From Ancistrus triradiatus (lineage: Eukaryota > Chordata > Actinopteri > Siluriformes > Loricariidae), in NCBI GenBank assembly GCA_025084515.1, contig JAJAGP010000083.1, positions 333,665-397,664 of the forward strand: DNA of 64,000 bases, written 5' to 3'. The translations under genes and the position numbers were made by a program. Below the pieces are notes generated by a model that searched no databases, was not told where the DNA came from, and saw only the letters and a program-made list of their open reading frames with translations. Positions 1 to 10,783 of this stretch are shown here, piece after piece; positions within the stretch are counted from its first letter, which is position 1; every line of letters begins with the position of its first letter.

Positions 1-17
1 GGTTGTCATAAGGCATC

Positions 18-192
18 AGTGCGGCATGGTGGCACATCGGTGAGTCACCACACAGCTCCAGTGTCCCTGCTTCAATCCTGACCTCGGACTCGGACGCTTT
101 TTGGAGTTTGCATGTCCTCTCCCAGGTTTACTCCGGGTACTTTGGTTTTCTTTCCACAGTCCAAAGACAGCATTACGTTAATTGATTACGCT

Positions 193-232
<40 letters not shown>

Positions 233-235
233 TGA
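18..235 (+). repeat. Dispersed teleost repeat, 'GGCACGGTGGC' type
   Basis: This is a degenerate copy of a family seen seven times in the window. Its landmarks in order are a 'gcatggtggcacatcggtga' head, a promoter-B-box-like 'ttcaatcctga', 'tggagtttgcatgtcctctc', 'ctccgggtac', 'cacagtccaaagaca' and 'ttaattgatt', running into a (GT)n tract at 197-223. Other copies lie near 34.1, 41.2, 50.3 and 55.1 kb, with 3' fragments near 4.45 and 23.5 kb. I do not assign a formal family name. Confidence 0.7.
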
Positions 236-244
236 AAAGCTCAC

Positions 245-345
245 TGAAAAGTGATTAAATATATACAGTGATTACCTCTCATCTTTCTATGTAGGAGAAC
301 TTGCACAATCAGTGCCTGACTAAATACTTTTTTGCCCCACAGTAT
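245..345 (-). mobile_element. Solo right end of a Tc1-like transposon
   Basis: The block from 'cctctcatctttctatgtag' to 'tttttgccccacagta' matches the right terminal inverted repeat of the Tc1-like element at 14.08-15.53 kb. No transposase sequence is attached. The matching opposite end, 'tacagtggggcaaaaaag', lies at about 457-475, across a TG/TA-rich stretch. Together they look like a transposon whose interior has been lost and replaced by simple repeat. Confidence 0.65.
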
Positions 346-482
346 GTTATATAGTGTGGTATATTGTATGTATATGTATGTGTTGTTGTTATATGTTATA
401 TATATGTGTGTTGTGTATATATATAATGTGTGTGTGTGTTGTGTGTAGGTATGTGTACAGTGGGGCAAAAAAGTTTGTGTAT

Positions 483-556
<74 letters not shown>
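346..556. repeat. TG/TA-rich simple repeat and (TA)n microsatellite
   Basis: Bases 346-455 are an imperfect TG/TA-rich tract. A Tc1-type terminus lies at about 457-475, and a nearly pure (TA)n run follows at about 492-552. Open reading frames here that encode strings of Tyr-Ile or Thr-His are artefacts of the dinucleotide repeats. Confidence 0.9.
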
Positions 557-2140
557 CTAGCTTTGATTTAACCTTCAGTTAAGTAAGGTGTCTTTATGTT
601 CATTTACTGCACCCTGTTTATTTCCATTCAGTAGTAAGACTTCTAGCCCCAGTTGTCTGCCCTCGGTTGTATTAGGTCAGTCACTTTAAATGTTTTTAAT
701 GAACTGACATCGCTTTTTTTAGTTTTTCATTTGGTAATTTCTTGTCAAAAAGCACAAACTGTATTGACCATGATTCCGTTTACCTGTACTGCACTGTATG
801 TCAGGATAATAATGGAAAAAACTACCATGTATGAACCATCCACATGTACTCTGTTCTTGCCTCTCAGTTCTTTATATTCCATTTTAAAAATTGATCTGTT
901 CAAAAAGAATGCAGACTGTCTGAATCAATTTCGGAGTCACAGACAAGAGGGCGTCCACATTTTTTTCAGCTTCCTCTTGTTCCTTTGTGCCTTACTGCCA
1001 CCAACTGAAGTGGAGTGCTTTGTGAAAACGTACATGTGATAATTTTTTTAAACATATGAAAGGAAGTGTAATATTGCAAAACCCTTTTGACCTCAAAAAC
1101 AGAAACATGTTTGGGTTCAAAATATTTTTGTAGTCCCTTCAGTGTACACAAATCCTGTGATGCATGAGTGAATCAACATTGTAAACCTTTTTGGAGTTGG
1201 ACATTGTGTTATTTTCCCCATAAACCATGCTGTCCGCACAATCTCGTTTTCTCCACGTGTACTGGAACACAAACTTGTGGATGAAACCTAAACAGGACCT
1301 GATTTATGAAGTAAGATTACTAGTAACCCTACTCCATACTGACAGATTTCCACTACAACATCATACCTGCAGTTGGTTTGGAAATTGTTTGAGGCAGCTA
1401 GAGATTTGGAGCGAGTAATCAGTTGTGACGGGCACATCTCATCAGCTCACCGAAAAGCAATTAAATAAGACAGTTAATTCTGCTGTAAAGACTGATGTAA
1501 TTATTTGATAGTCTTTATCTGATGAGGAAAGTCAGAAACATGCTGCAGCTGCTGTTTCTCCCACAGTTTGGTATTATAAATTCTGTGCTGATTTTCAGAA
1601 ATCCATAATGTTGTGTAAAGAAAGTACAATACAAAGTGTTTGTATTTGCTATATACAGTAAGGACTAGCGAATTTCAAGCAGCCTCTAACTGTGTCCTTC
1701 ACAGGGTAATACAGCAAAACAGCATCATATTAACTTGCGTTTATGTATTATTAAATCAGTGGCAGGTCGTGGAAAAATGTGGTATTATTGTACTGTAGCA
1801 GTTTCCAGTTACATACCCCTACATCCCAGCTAACAACACTGCAAATAAATGACTAAGTATTGACAAACTACAGACTTAGTATTGTAGGATGAGTGAAAAA
1901 ACCCAGAGATATAGTGATAGAACTGGAGCATGCTTGTTTTTTTTGTTTTTCTTTATTTTTTATTTTTTTTATTTTTTTTTATAGTGCCTGCGCCTCTACA
2001 CACACAATGCACACTGGTAAAAGAGATGCAGGAGAGTTGGGGTGCATTAACCAAATTACTAAAGTAGTAAATGATTCTGCGTAATTGGATTCTTTCATAC
2101 TTTACATACATTTTAAGTGCTTGAAAAGCTTCCTAGTTTT
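557..2140. other. AT-rich sequence without a recognised gene
   Basis: I see no exon-like reading frame with a family resemblance here. There is a T-rich stretch at about 1938-1982. The longest frame, 653-1039, has no recognisable protein features. Confidence 0.5.
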
Positions 2141-2142
2141 AC

Positions 2143-2268
2143 ATGAAGCTATGGTTTAGCAGTTAAGGTAATGGGTTCAAATCCCACTTTTTCCACAATG
2201 CCACTATTGGGTCCCTGAACAAGACCCTTAACACACAGTTGGTTGGACTGGAAGCTCTGGATAAGGTA
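2143..2268 (+). mobile_element. Old SINE copy, tRNA-derived, 3' tail damaged
   Basis: This is a diverged copy of the SINE family found intact at 7.5, 29.1 and 58.4 kb. It keeps the tRNA-like head with a B-box-like 'gggttcaaatcccac', then the body ('tgccactattgggtccctga', 'acccttaacacacag'), and ends at 'gctctggataaggta' without the usual tail. No clear target-site duplication is seen, so it is older than the other copies. Confidence 0.7.
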
Positions 2269-2274
2269 TGCTTT

Positions 2275-2990
2275 GGCATTCCATTGGGCCATTAGTACAA
2301 TTTGTCAAAATGGAAAAAGAAAATCAGGTCATACTGGTTAGGTTGTGCTGAAAAAATATACCACACATATTCATGGAAAACATTTTAAACCAAACATATA
2401 TGGAAAAAAATGGTCCCAGACCTCTTATGCTTAAACTTTTTTTCCAAAACAGTCCATAACCCATATGAGGACCATCGCTTGGATCAGTGCATGCTCTGCA
2501 TAGTCATGTGGACATCAATTCACATTCCTGGGCAAAAAGCAATAGGCCAAACCCCAAACTGCAAAATCAGTGTTGTTCTACTCAATGGTAATGGCTTCAA
2601 ACAGTTGACAAGTAGTGGTAAACTGTTTTCCAGTTAGTTTATGTTTAATTTGAGACCATAGGGTTCTGAACTCTGATCAGGTTAAAACATGAGGCTGGTG
2701 AACTGTGGCAGATCATCACCTAACAACTAGTCTTTTAATTAAAAAAAAAAAACAATATAGCAGATATGTGGGAAGATTTTGAACACCCAGTGTTAGTTTG
2801 AGTTTTATATCACACATTTAGATTTTTTCATGATTGTGTATTTGTATATAAGACGACTATGCAAGCTTTTCCCCTGAACAGTTCAATGCAACAATGAGCA
2901 GTGACTAGCAAATGGGGGCAGGGCTGCATTGTCTTAGTTCTTGCTAATTTGACCGACGAATGTTTTGTTATTAGAACCATTAAAAGCTTA
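2275..2990. other. Unassigned AT-rich sequence
   Basis: Nothing recognisable apart from a short A-run near 2741-2752. Small frames on both strands lack protein-family features. Confidence 0.45.
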
Positions 2991-2992
2991 AT

Positions 2993-3174
2993 ATTTACAT
3001 TTACAGCATTTAGCAGACGCCCTTATACAGAGCGACTTACAATTGATACAGTCTTACAATCCAAGCAGTTGTGGGTTAAGGGCCTTGCTCAAGGACCCAA
3101 CAGTGGCAGCTTGGCAGAGGTGAGATTTGAACCCTGGACCTTCTGGTCTATAGTCCAGTACCTTACCCGCCAAT
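2993..3174 (-). mobile_element. SINE copy (tRNA-derived, L2-like tail)
   Basis: This is a reverse-oriented copy of the window's main SINE family. Reading the + strand it runs from the tail ('tttacagcatttagcagacg', 'agagcgacttacaatt') through 'tgtgggttaagggccttgct' to the tRNA-like head ('gatttgaaccctggacc'). The extreme head is truncated after 'ccttacccgc'. The frame at 2901-3176 is simply the SINE read through. Confidence 0.9.
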
Positions 3175-3249
3175 GAGTGTATACAGGAATTAATGGAATT
3201 TCAACCATAGGCTTGTGAAATCGAATATAGAACCATATTAGAAAAGCAA

Positions 3250-3800
3250 ACAACACGGATTCCTAAGATAATCTCTGCTCCAAGGTAGTCGCGATTAGCT
3301 CAACGTCACTTCCTCGTGTGACGTGTGGTTATGGGAGGTGCCCACAATGAGAACCATACGCCTTTGCGGTGTGTGACTCCGTTGGCTTTCCACAATCCTG
3401 GTACTACAGTGACAGGCCAAGGCGTGTACGGACGGAGCTGGCTTAGCCGAACAGGTCTGTTGTGTGTTTGCATTCATTTATCTGCTAGCTAGGTCTAAAA
3501 TACGATCAGAAAATAACAGCTTAAGTCAATATGGTTGCTTTTCACGTCGTAATGCGGTTATAGCGTGTAATAACGGAGTAGCGGAGGTGTTATTACAACC
3601 AGAGCGCCAGTGGAAGATGGTTGTCGGCTTCGAGCACAAGCTGATCTTGTACTATGTTTTGTTTTACTCTAAGTCTTTCTAATTAGAACTAGGACGTGTC
3701 TAGAGTTATGATTTTCTCCCAGTTTCTGCAGTAACAGCGGGATGGAGCTGGCCTCTTCCTCACAATGGAGACTGGCATTTAGGCCGCAAAACGACAAATA
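3250..3800 (+). promoter_or_regulatory. Candidate CpG-rich promoter / 5' exon region of MACIR
   Basis: This stretch has visibly more CpG than its AT-rich flanks. It contains 'caacgtcacttcctcgtgtg' followed by 'acgtgtgg', which resembles an ETS site next to CRE-like half sites, a combination common in vertebrate CpG promoters. It lies about 1.6-2.1 kb upstream of the MACIR coding exon, which starts just after a splice acceptor, so a non-coding first exon is expected upstream. The link to MACIR is inferred from position only; no transcription start is visible. Confidence 0.35.
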
Positions 3801-4442
3801 TTACATTTACATCTTCTATTATATATGAATATTATTGTTTAAAATAAACAAATTACTCACGCACATTTATGTGTTTTAATAGCAGTAGGCTGTTTTCCTA
3901 TCACACTCGCTGACAGTGGTGTTTCGGCATCATGTGGCAATCTAACATTTCCTCCACTAACAACAAGCTTCAAATTCCTTTTACATATTTATTGTTTGAT
4001 ATTAATTACAATTAATCGTAGTTCTGTAACGTTATGTCACACAGCATTAGAGCTTGGCGATATGATACCAATATTAGTGATATGGTTTTTTAATATTAAC
4101 ATAATGTCACTTTACTATGTATTGTAGGCTACATAGTTTCTGAGTGTAAATGATGTGATGTTAAAGTCTTTCCTTTGCCTTGTTAAATACATATTTATAT
4201 ATGTTATTACATATATTATACAGGGTCCCAGCCCTAGTGATGATGGCTCATAAATCGGTCAGAAAATAAATGTCATACATCCTGTGTTTTATGAACAATT
4301 AAGCTGTTATGATCTTCAATATATCCCACTTCATCTTAATGCGTCTAAATTGCAGCCAACAGCAAATTTCTCCTGTTTGTTTGGGCTTCATTTGCAGAAA
4401 TTACACATCTGGTTGAAATTACACATGCTAGCTGCCAAAAAA
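3801..4442. other. AT-rich sequence, probably MACIR 5' intron
   Basis: No gene or clear repeat is seen. If MACIR transcription starts in the CpG-rich block upstream, this stretch is intronic. That is inference. Confidence 0.35.
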
Positions 4443-4595
4443 CACAGTCCTTGGTGACCTAATGCCAGGTCGGGCTTGCAATGTGAAAATGGGGTGGAAA
4501 CCTGCAATGGACTGGCAGCCCACCCAGGACGTACCTTTTCTGGGTTAGGTTCCAGCCCCTCCCCAGCAACCCTGACCAGGATAAGCTTGGTTGCT
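4443..4595 (+). repeat. 3' fragment of dispersed repeat
   Basis: 'gcaatggactggcagcccac', 'ggttaggttccagcccctcc' and 'aaccctgaccaggataagct' match the 3' portion of the 'GGCACGGTGGC' repeat family, which in other copies ends in a 'gaccttgactaggataagcg'-like block. The 5' part is absent. Confidence 0.6.
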
Positions 4596-5326
4596 TTGCT
4601 TCATGCTTTCTATTCTGATATGGACTAGTTTTGACTAGGTTTGATTTAGACGTTAATATGATGAAGGTAGAAGTTGCCCCATTTAAAATATCGATACCTG
4701 TACAATAACAATGTACAGGGCTTGTTTTATGGCAACTCAGACACTGATGAGACATTACATTACTGTGACATTAAAGTCCAATGTCTCAAAACAAATACGA
4801 ACACGAACTAGGAGAATTGCCTTTATTGTGCCACCCTGAGGAAAGTATGGCTCAAAATTTCACTGCCATCATGTTTGGTTCATTTTTGGCTCTGCAGAGC
4901 TTTTGGAATCATTCCCATCCTTGCACCCTTTGTGGCATTGATCTGTCCACCCTGTGCTTTGTTCAGCTCAGCTCAAGACCACATAGTTATGTTTGTGGTG
5001 GTTGGATTAAAATGTTCGCACAGTACATGTATGGAGTCAGAGTAAAGCTCCCATACGGACCAAATGTAACTAGCAGGCTTTAGAATAGCACATTCAATGC
5101 AAGTGCTGTATTGACCATGTGTTTGGCATTCTAACAAGCACCGCCATATGTCCTGGTTATTCAAGCAGAAGGACACTCTTCGGGGATTTATCTCCATTTT
5201 AGGACTACAGATTATGTGATTACATGCATGTTATTAAGACCTTGTTTTTGTAAATGTATAGGAGGTATTCATATTAAGCCTTAGATCTCTGTGGTTAACC
5301 TTGTAAATGTTGTCTCGACTTTCCAG
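4596..5326. other. Sequence ending in the splice acceptor of the MACIR coding exon
   Basis: No protein-coding signal was recognised. The stretch ends in 'tgtctcgactttccag' at 5311-5326, a pyrimidine-rich tract plus AG acceptor immediately before the MACIR coding exon. Confidence 0.5.
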
Positions 5327-5345
5327 CCTGGCCATGTCTGTAAAG

Positions 5346-5966
5346 ATGGAGCTGGATGTCAGTGGAGTGTCCAGGACCCCTGTGTCCATTTTGCCTACTG
5401 CCGAAGTCAAAGCCACACTAAAGCCGGAGGTGGAGAAACCGCGCTGCTCCAGCACCCCCTGCTCACCTGTTAAAAGTACTGTCTCAGGATACCAGATCCT
5501 CCACATGAACTCCAACTACCTGGTGGGCTTCACCACTGGCGAGGAGCTTCTCAAGCTGGCCCATAAGTGGTCCAGTCCAGAGAAGAGTGGGATGGAGGCC
5601 TTGCCTAGTGCCATCCAGAAACCTGTGGATTTAGGGCTGCACCGCACAGCGCGGGTTTACAAGACCAAAAACCGTTACTACCAACCCTACGAAATCCCCG
5701 CCATTAATGGGCGACGCAGAAGACGCATGCCAAGCTCGAGCGAGGCCTGCTTCAGGTCGTCCACAGCAGGAGAGCCCAGCAAAGCCCTCCATGGCCCATT
5801 GCCGCTCTGCCTGCTCAAGGCCAAGCGGGCATATTCCAAGTCTCTGGACTACCTCAACCTGGACAAGATGAGTCTGAGGGAGCCTGCCGACACTGACGTG
5901 CTGCAGTACCAGCTGCAGCACCTCACGCTGCGTGCCGAGCGCATCTTCACCAGGAACAAAACATGA
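5346..5966 (+). CDS. macir: Macrophage immunometabolism regulator (MACIR / C5orf30)
   Basis: This reading frame encodes 206 residues, the length I recall for human MACIR. The protein is described as an UNC119-binding factor that affects trafficking of lipidated cargo to cilia and dampens inflammatory activity of macrophages. Diagnostic stretches are all present: EKPRCSSTPCSP near residue 30, SGYQILHMNSNYLVGFTTG near 47-65, RYYQPYEIPAINGRRRRRMP in the middle, and ALHGPLPLCLLKAKRAYSKS with LDYLNLDKM before a YQLQHLTLRAER tail. The coding part is one exon entered through an acceptor ending at 5326. Two ATGs follow, at 5334 and 5346. I chose 5346 because it has the better context (A at -3, G at +4) and gives the family length; 5334 would add four residues. 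No signal peptide or membrane segment is seen, as expected for a soluble, largely disordered protein. Family identity is very secure. Confidence 0.95.
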   Translation: MELDVSGVSRTPVSILPTAEVKATLKPEVEKPRCSSTPCSPVKSTVSGYQILHMNSNYLVGFTTGEELLKLAHKWSSPEKSGMEALPSAIQKPVDLGLHRTARVYKTKNRYYQPYEIPAINGRRRRRMPSSSEACFRSSTAGEPSKALHGPLPLCLLKAKRAYSKSLDYLNLDKMSLREPADTDVLQYQLQHLTLRAERIFTRNKT

Positions 5967-6227
5967 ACTGATGATACCGTGGCATTCGCGCGCACAGTGG
6001 GGCCCTCACAGGAATTTGGCGGCTATTTTTGGGCCTAGAGTCAGATCGTAGGCTGTTCCTGTAGTAAATGCACCTTTTAGGCCACTAATCTTGTTATTTT
6101 AAGAACTGTTTATTAATCAGAAAGTGTGTTGAGGCATCGTGAGCGCCGGCTAACTTCAACTTGTGAAGAACGTGAAGGTTTGATGGGAAGTGTGATGGGA
6201 GTGCGGGTGACGTCGTCCAGGATTAGC

Positions 6228-6233
6228 AATAAA
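6228..6233 (+). terminator. Poly(A) signal AATAAA, MACIR
   Basis: A canonical AATAAA hexamer lies 262 bases after the MACIR stop codon. Longer alternative 3' ends further downstream cannot be excluded. Confidence 0.5.
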
Positions 6234-7431
6234 CGATACGCTTAAAAGATGCTACTACTGTATGTGTGTACGGCTGTGCTAAGGTCTTATACCTTGATGT
6301 GAAAATGCCTCGTTTGCAGAAATGTACGTATACTCTGCACTATACTGTTAGACATCTGAATAACTTTTCTTTTTTTTAACCAGTTTAGCAAGGCTCACAG
6401 TTTTCTGAACGTTACCTTTTTAGCATTGGCCTTTTCGCATTGTTGGCTGTGGTGTTAAGTGAGCTCACCTCCACTCTCATTCGCCTCTCATTCGGACAGG
6501 ATTCTCTATGTAAAACACTGACTGTTACACAATGTGCTTATTGAAAACAGTGCTCTAAGATGATGGGAGCAGGAGAGGCTTACGAGCTAAGATTAGCACC
6601 TCATATACACACTATTAATCCCACTTTTCCATTTGTGCTCCATACAGTGCAGGACACAGGATGCAAATCGTTCAGATTTTCAGACCGAGTAATCCATCGT
6701 GGTTGTTTACTTCACGGAAGGCTATACGTGGACAGTGGTAACACTTTTTTTTGGTTGTTTCTCATGTCACTACTAAAACAAACCAAAGCATGAACTTTGG
6801 CTGTCCTGGGAAAAACTTGATTGATAATGTGATTTTTCTGTAACAACACCTGACAATCATTGGAAGTTTTTACCCAATTCACACCGTTCTAAACGTTTAT
6901 AACACGTTCATAGTTCACGTTACATATACTTTATTGCTTCATAATCGGTACTGGTGTAATGTTTGTTGACTAATACCAGTAACATTACAACCACTTGTTT
7001 AATGTTAGTAGTGAGAGTCTGATGTGACATTATCGAGAGCAGCTTCTTCTTCTTTTTATGGTTTGATTGAATAATGCGGTATACTAGATGTCTACAGCTT
7101 TTATCATATTTTAATGTGTTAATGAATATTTAAATCCCCAGACTACCTTGATGTTTGAGTGAAGTACACTGGAATATTGACTTTTTATTTGGATAGCTTT
7201 TTCTTAAAGGTGTAAGACTTCTACAGCATACATCGCTTGTTTTTGGGTTGCTAAAACATCACACACAATGCCTACTTTATGTATTTGACAAGTTATAGTG
7301 GATGCTTCATCTGATGCTGTGTCACATTTAATTTGAACAGGGTTTGTAGGTTTTCATTAATGGATTGAGTGAATTTAAGGATGTCCTGGTCTGAAACGGA
7401 ATTGTTTTTGAGTCAGATTTTGTGGTTTGAA
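6234..7431. other. MACIR downstream region, no gene recognised
   Basis: No further coding frame or repeat is recognised. It may include an extended MACIR 3' UTR if the AATAAA at 6228 is bypassed. The frame at 6560-6793 has no family features. Confidence 0.4.
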
Positions 7432-8460
7432 CATACCTTGGTACCTTGGTTTTCGACCACCTTGGAACTTGTCGAATTCGGTTCTCTGCATGTTTTGGCC
7501 GGTTCTTGTCATTTGCTCCTTACTTGGCGCACTTGCTTAAACTTGGGACTGTGGTAGCCCTGCGGTTAAGGTACTGGACTATGGACCAAAAGGTCCAGGG
7601 TTCAAATCTCACCTCTGCCAAGCTGCCACTGTTGGGTCCTTGATCAAGACCCTTAACCCACAACTGCTTGGATTGTAAAACTGTATCAATTCTAAGTCGC
7701 TCTGGATAAGGGCATTTGCTAAATCCTGTAAATGTAAATGTAAACTTGTATGAGTCGAGCTGCATGCCTCGTTTCAGCCAAAACTCGATTCACGATTCAT
7801 GATTCAGTACATAGTGATTCAGATACGCAATAGCTCTATGTTGTCGTGTTTTTCCTTATTTTTTGCATCTACAGTATTCTTAGTGCAAATAAGTCTCCAT
7901 GGGTTTTAGAAAGGTTAGTATCGACAGCCAACCGAAAGGGAAATCCTGTCCTAAATCCTCCAGAACAATAGGCTGCAGTTAGCATTAGCAGCTATACTAG
8001 CACCCTGAGTTCACCAATAGAGTAGGTGCTTTGCTTTTACTCTTCACTTTCAGTCCATTGCTCACTAAATTACATGAGATTTTCAACACTTTATTATAAA
8101 ATAAGCTTTTTGCTAATGATTTTGGCCAACTGTAGGTTAATGTAAGTGTTTTAAACATTAACTTACTTATCATTACGCAATGATACAGTACAGACTGCTC
8201 TACCAAACACTCGTTAAACTCATCAGGTCATAATACATTTAATTTTTGATGGATTTTGTTGGAACATAACCCCAACATAAATCACAGAGCACCTGTACAA
8301 TATAATGCCTTATAGAGTGTGGATTTTCTGGGGGGATCTGGAACGGATTCGTCCAATTTACATTATTCCTTATGGGAAAAATTGGCTTAGTTGGTTTTAG
8401 CTCTCGACAAGCCTTCTGGAATGAATTAACAACGAGCACCGAGGTACCAATGTATTTGAA
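7432..8460. mobile_element. Non-autonomous DNA transposon with 'GGTACC' inverted ends, interrupted by a SINE
   Basis: The left end 'accttggtaccttggttttc' and the right end 'caacgagcaccgaggtacca' are inverted relatives. The right inner part ('ttccttatgggaaaaattgg', 'gccttctggaatgaattaac') is typical of a common vertebrate mariner-like MITE in which the termini read as a 'TGGTACCTCGG' inverted repeat. A SINE copy at 7546-7744 has inserted near the left end. No transposase is present. Confidence 0.6.
7546..7744 (+). mobile_element. SINE copy with target-site duplication AAACTTG
   Basis: This is a full-length forward copy. It has the head 'ggactgtggtagccctgcgg', the B-box-like 'gggttcaaatctcacct', the body 'ccactgttgggtccttgatc' and the tail 'aagtcgctctggataagggc' ending in repeated 'aaatgt' units. 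AAACTTG at 7539-7545 recurs at 7742-7748, a 7-bp target-site duplication. It interrupts the DNA transposon at 7432-8460 and is therefore younger than it. Confidence 0.9.
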
Positions 8461-8555
8461 GTTGACTAGCATGACACGGATCTTGAAGGACACCACCATC
8501 CTTTGACATTATTTGGTTATAGCATTGAGCTGTGAGAATCTCAGTATCGGGTCAA

Positions 8556-9075
8556 TATACACCAGTCAGACAGAACATTAAAACCAACTGCGTAATATAG
8601 TGTAGGTCCTCCTTAGGGCTACCAACGTTCTGACCCATTGAGGCATGGACCCACGAGATCTCTGGTATCTGGCACCAAGACATTAGCAGCCCTTTAAATA
8701 AAAGTTAACAAAAATCTGTGAGACGTGTCCTCTGTGGATCGGACCTGTTTGTCCAGCACATCTCACAGATGTTTGATCAGATCTGAGGAATTTGGAGGCC
8801 TTGTCAACATCTGGAACTCTTTTTCATGTTCCTCAAACCATTCCTGGACATGTTTTGCAATGTGGAAGGTGCATCATCCTGCTGAACTAGGCCAGTGCCA
8901 TTTGAGAGTACCATTGTCATGGTCTGCAACAATGTTGAGATGGTGGTTTGTGTCAAATTAACATCCATTTGAATGCCAGAACCATAATTATCCTAGCAGA
9001 ACATTGCCCAGATCTTCACACAGTCAATGCTGTTTACTTGACCCGTAGTTTTAATGTTGTGGCTGATCGTGTGTC
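8556..9075. mobile_element. Non-autonomous Tc1/mariner-like element (about 0.5 kb)
   Basis: The left terminus 'tatacaccagtcagacagaa' plus 'cattaaaaccaactg' and the right terminus 'gtagttttaatgttgtggct' plus 'gatcgtgtgt' form an imperfect inverted repeat next to TA. The interior reads as a decayed transposase in antisense and has no usable frame. Confidence 0.7.
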
Positions 9076-10439
9076 TATCTTTCGATAGTCAGAGCTGTCA
9101 CATTTTTAAAAAAGGGATCAGGACATCCGTGTGTTGGAGTGTAATGTAATTGAGTGTATCTTTAATTATTGGATTATTGCAGTCCTTGTGGTTGAATATG
9201 TTGACATCCACTCTGTTCTTTTGTTTGTTTGAATGGTTTCCCCACTTCCTCTAGATGAGCTATGTATGAATATGCTGTGAGCACCTTAGACTTGTAGATA
9301 TCAGTGGCAAGTTGGTTGTTTCCTTCTGTCTGGATTTCCATCGTTTCTTTTGAACTAAATGTTTACATATCAGCCGTATTATTTGAAGACTAGAATACTG
9401 TTATGCGTTTGTGCTTGGTTTTTTTTTTGTATTACAGATTTTTTACTTTTTATTTAAGTGTGCCATGAATGTAATGGATGCAGACTGCTGTTGGTTGAGT
9501 TGTTATATATCATATCCAGTACATGGAACGTAGAGAATAGGAAACTATTAATGCCACTCAATACTGAGCCAGACTGTTCCTCTGTTCACTAGGACACTGG
9601 TCCTAGATTTCAGCGCATGAGCTGCTTGTCCTGCTGACATTTCTTCTCTTCTCGTTTTGTCTCATATAACACACTAAAACAAGATGCGTAGGTTCGATCG
9701 AATAGGAACAGTGTGTAGACTTCGTGTTCTGATAATACAGTGACATTGCCTCACTTGGATGCTTACGACTCTAAAGGCTAAAACCGTCACCAAGTGTGTG
9801 ATCCCATCCATGGCGTGCTATACTACTGTACTGTTCTTGTGTGTGAATGTGATTTCAAAGATCTGGCAGCACTCAAACTGAGATTAGCAGGCGTAACGAG
9901 CCATTCTAGGTCCCGGTGCCTTGAGCTCTATTTAAGCAGCATTCTTCATGCTGTATGCCAGACTGTTCTGCTCTGTAACAGGATGTGATGAACATTGTGT
10001 GTTAATGATCTGGATTCTGTAAGCCAACTGCATTTCATTTCTCCTTTCTTTGTCCTGAGTGTGTGTGCGCTCTGCGAAGCTTTCGTCTGTCTTAAGTTTA
10101 ACCTTGACATTATTAAAACACTACACTGCACTTTGTGTTTCTTTAGTGATGCTGTTCTGGGGGCTTATTGAAAAATGAGTGGATGACAGGGGCACCACTG
10201 TAAGTCTGGAGCCACTGGTGAGGTGGAACTCACGGGCCCCTTTCAGTTCATTCTGGGGTTACGCCTCACCAGGGGCAGGGTCTGTGGCATCTGAGAACAG
10301 AAGTGCATCATGACTCATAGCAACAACATTGAATTTACAATTCATACTGTACATTAATAGGCACAAAATTCTCTTGGCCATGTATGTAGACCTATTTCAT
10401 AAGCTGCAGCTACCAGAGGTGCATTCAGTAGGTCCATGT
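9076..10439. other. No gene recognised
   Basis: Unique-looking sequence. I found no exon with family resemblance on either strand. Confidence 0.4.
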
Positions 10440-10612
10440 ACAGGCTTGTGCAAAATGTGGGCACCCCTTGTCAAATTACATTTTGTTTTGTAAACAAAAA
10501 GCAGTCAGTACAACCTCTGCAGGAAACAAATTTACATTTTTATTCAGTTAAGTTCTGAGACTCTTAGACTAATGTGTCTTCTGGAGGGTGTCCAAACTTA
10601 TGCACAGGCCAG
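10440..10612. mobile_element. Short MITE with inverted ends
   Basis: Left end 'aggcttgtgcaaaatgtggg' with 'cacccc', and right end 'gtgtccaaacttatgcacag' with 'gcc', are imperfect inverted repeats about 170 bases apart. They resemble the 'cacctgcataaatttgggca' style termini of the Tc1 element at 58.1 kb, but this is a different, internally deleted family. Confidence 0.5.
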
Positions 10613-10783
10613 ATTTGGTTTAAATCCCCCCTAATATATTTTAAAATGTATGAATTGGTTTAAATATAAAAGTCAAACTTTTCTTCTGAAACTGGCAGTT
10701 TTCCCAAAATAATGATAATGTCGTCAATATAATATCTAATTTGTGTCACAAAGTTTATGCAAAAAACCTGTATACACAGTATT
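10600..10783 (+). repeat. Direct repeat, left copy (paired with 11704-11899)
   Basis: From 'gccagatttgg' to 'cctgtatacacagtatta' this segment matches 11704-11899 in the same orientation. Shared blocks include 'tatgaattg', 'ataatgtc.tcaatata', 'tttgtgtcaca.agtttatg' and 'aaacctgtatacacag'. An L2-like LINE tail lies between the two copies. Confidence 0.75.

Noticed and set aside
354..554. Open frames made of Tyr-Ile or Val-Cys-type repeats
   Set aside because: They are translations of TG/TA dinucleotide tracts, not genes.
653..1039. 128-codon + strand frame
   Set aside because: No family resemblance, no splice partners and AT-rich composition like its flanks; it looks like a chance frame.
2160..2195. 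Possible tRNA gene (B-box-like sequence) here and in the other SINE heads
   Set aside because: No cloverleaf can be completed; these are tRNA-derived SINE heads.
4781..5083. 100-codon + strand frame upstream of MACIR
   Set aside because: No recognisable domain, and it lies where MACIR's 5' intron is expected; treated as chance.
5631..5921. Antisense frame within MACIR
   Set aside because: Shadow of the well-supported MACIR coding exon on the opposite strand.
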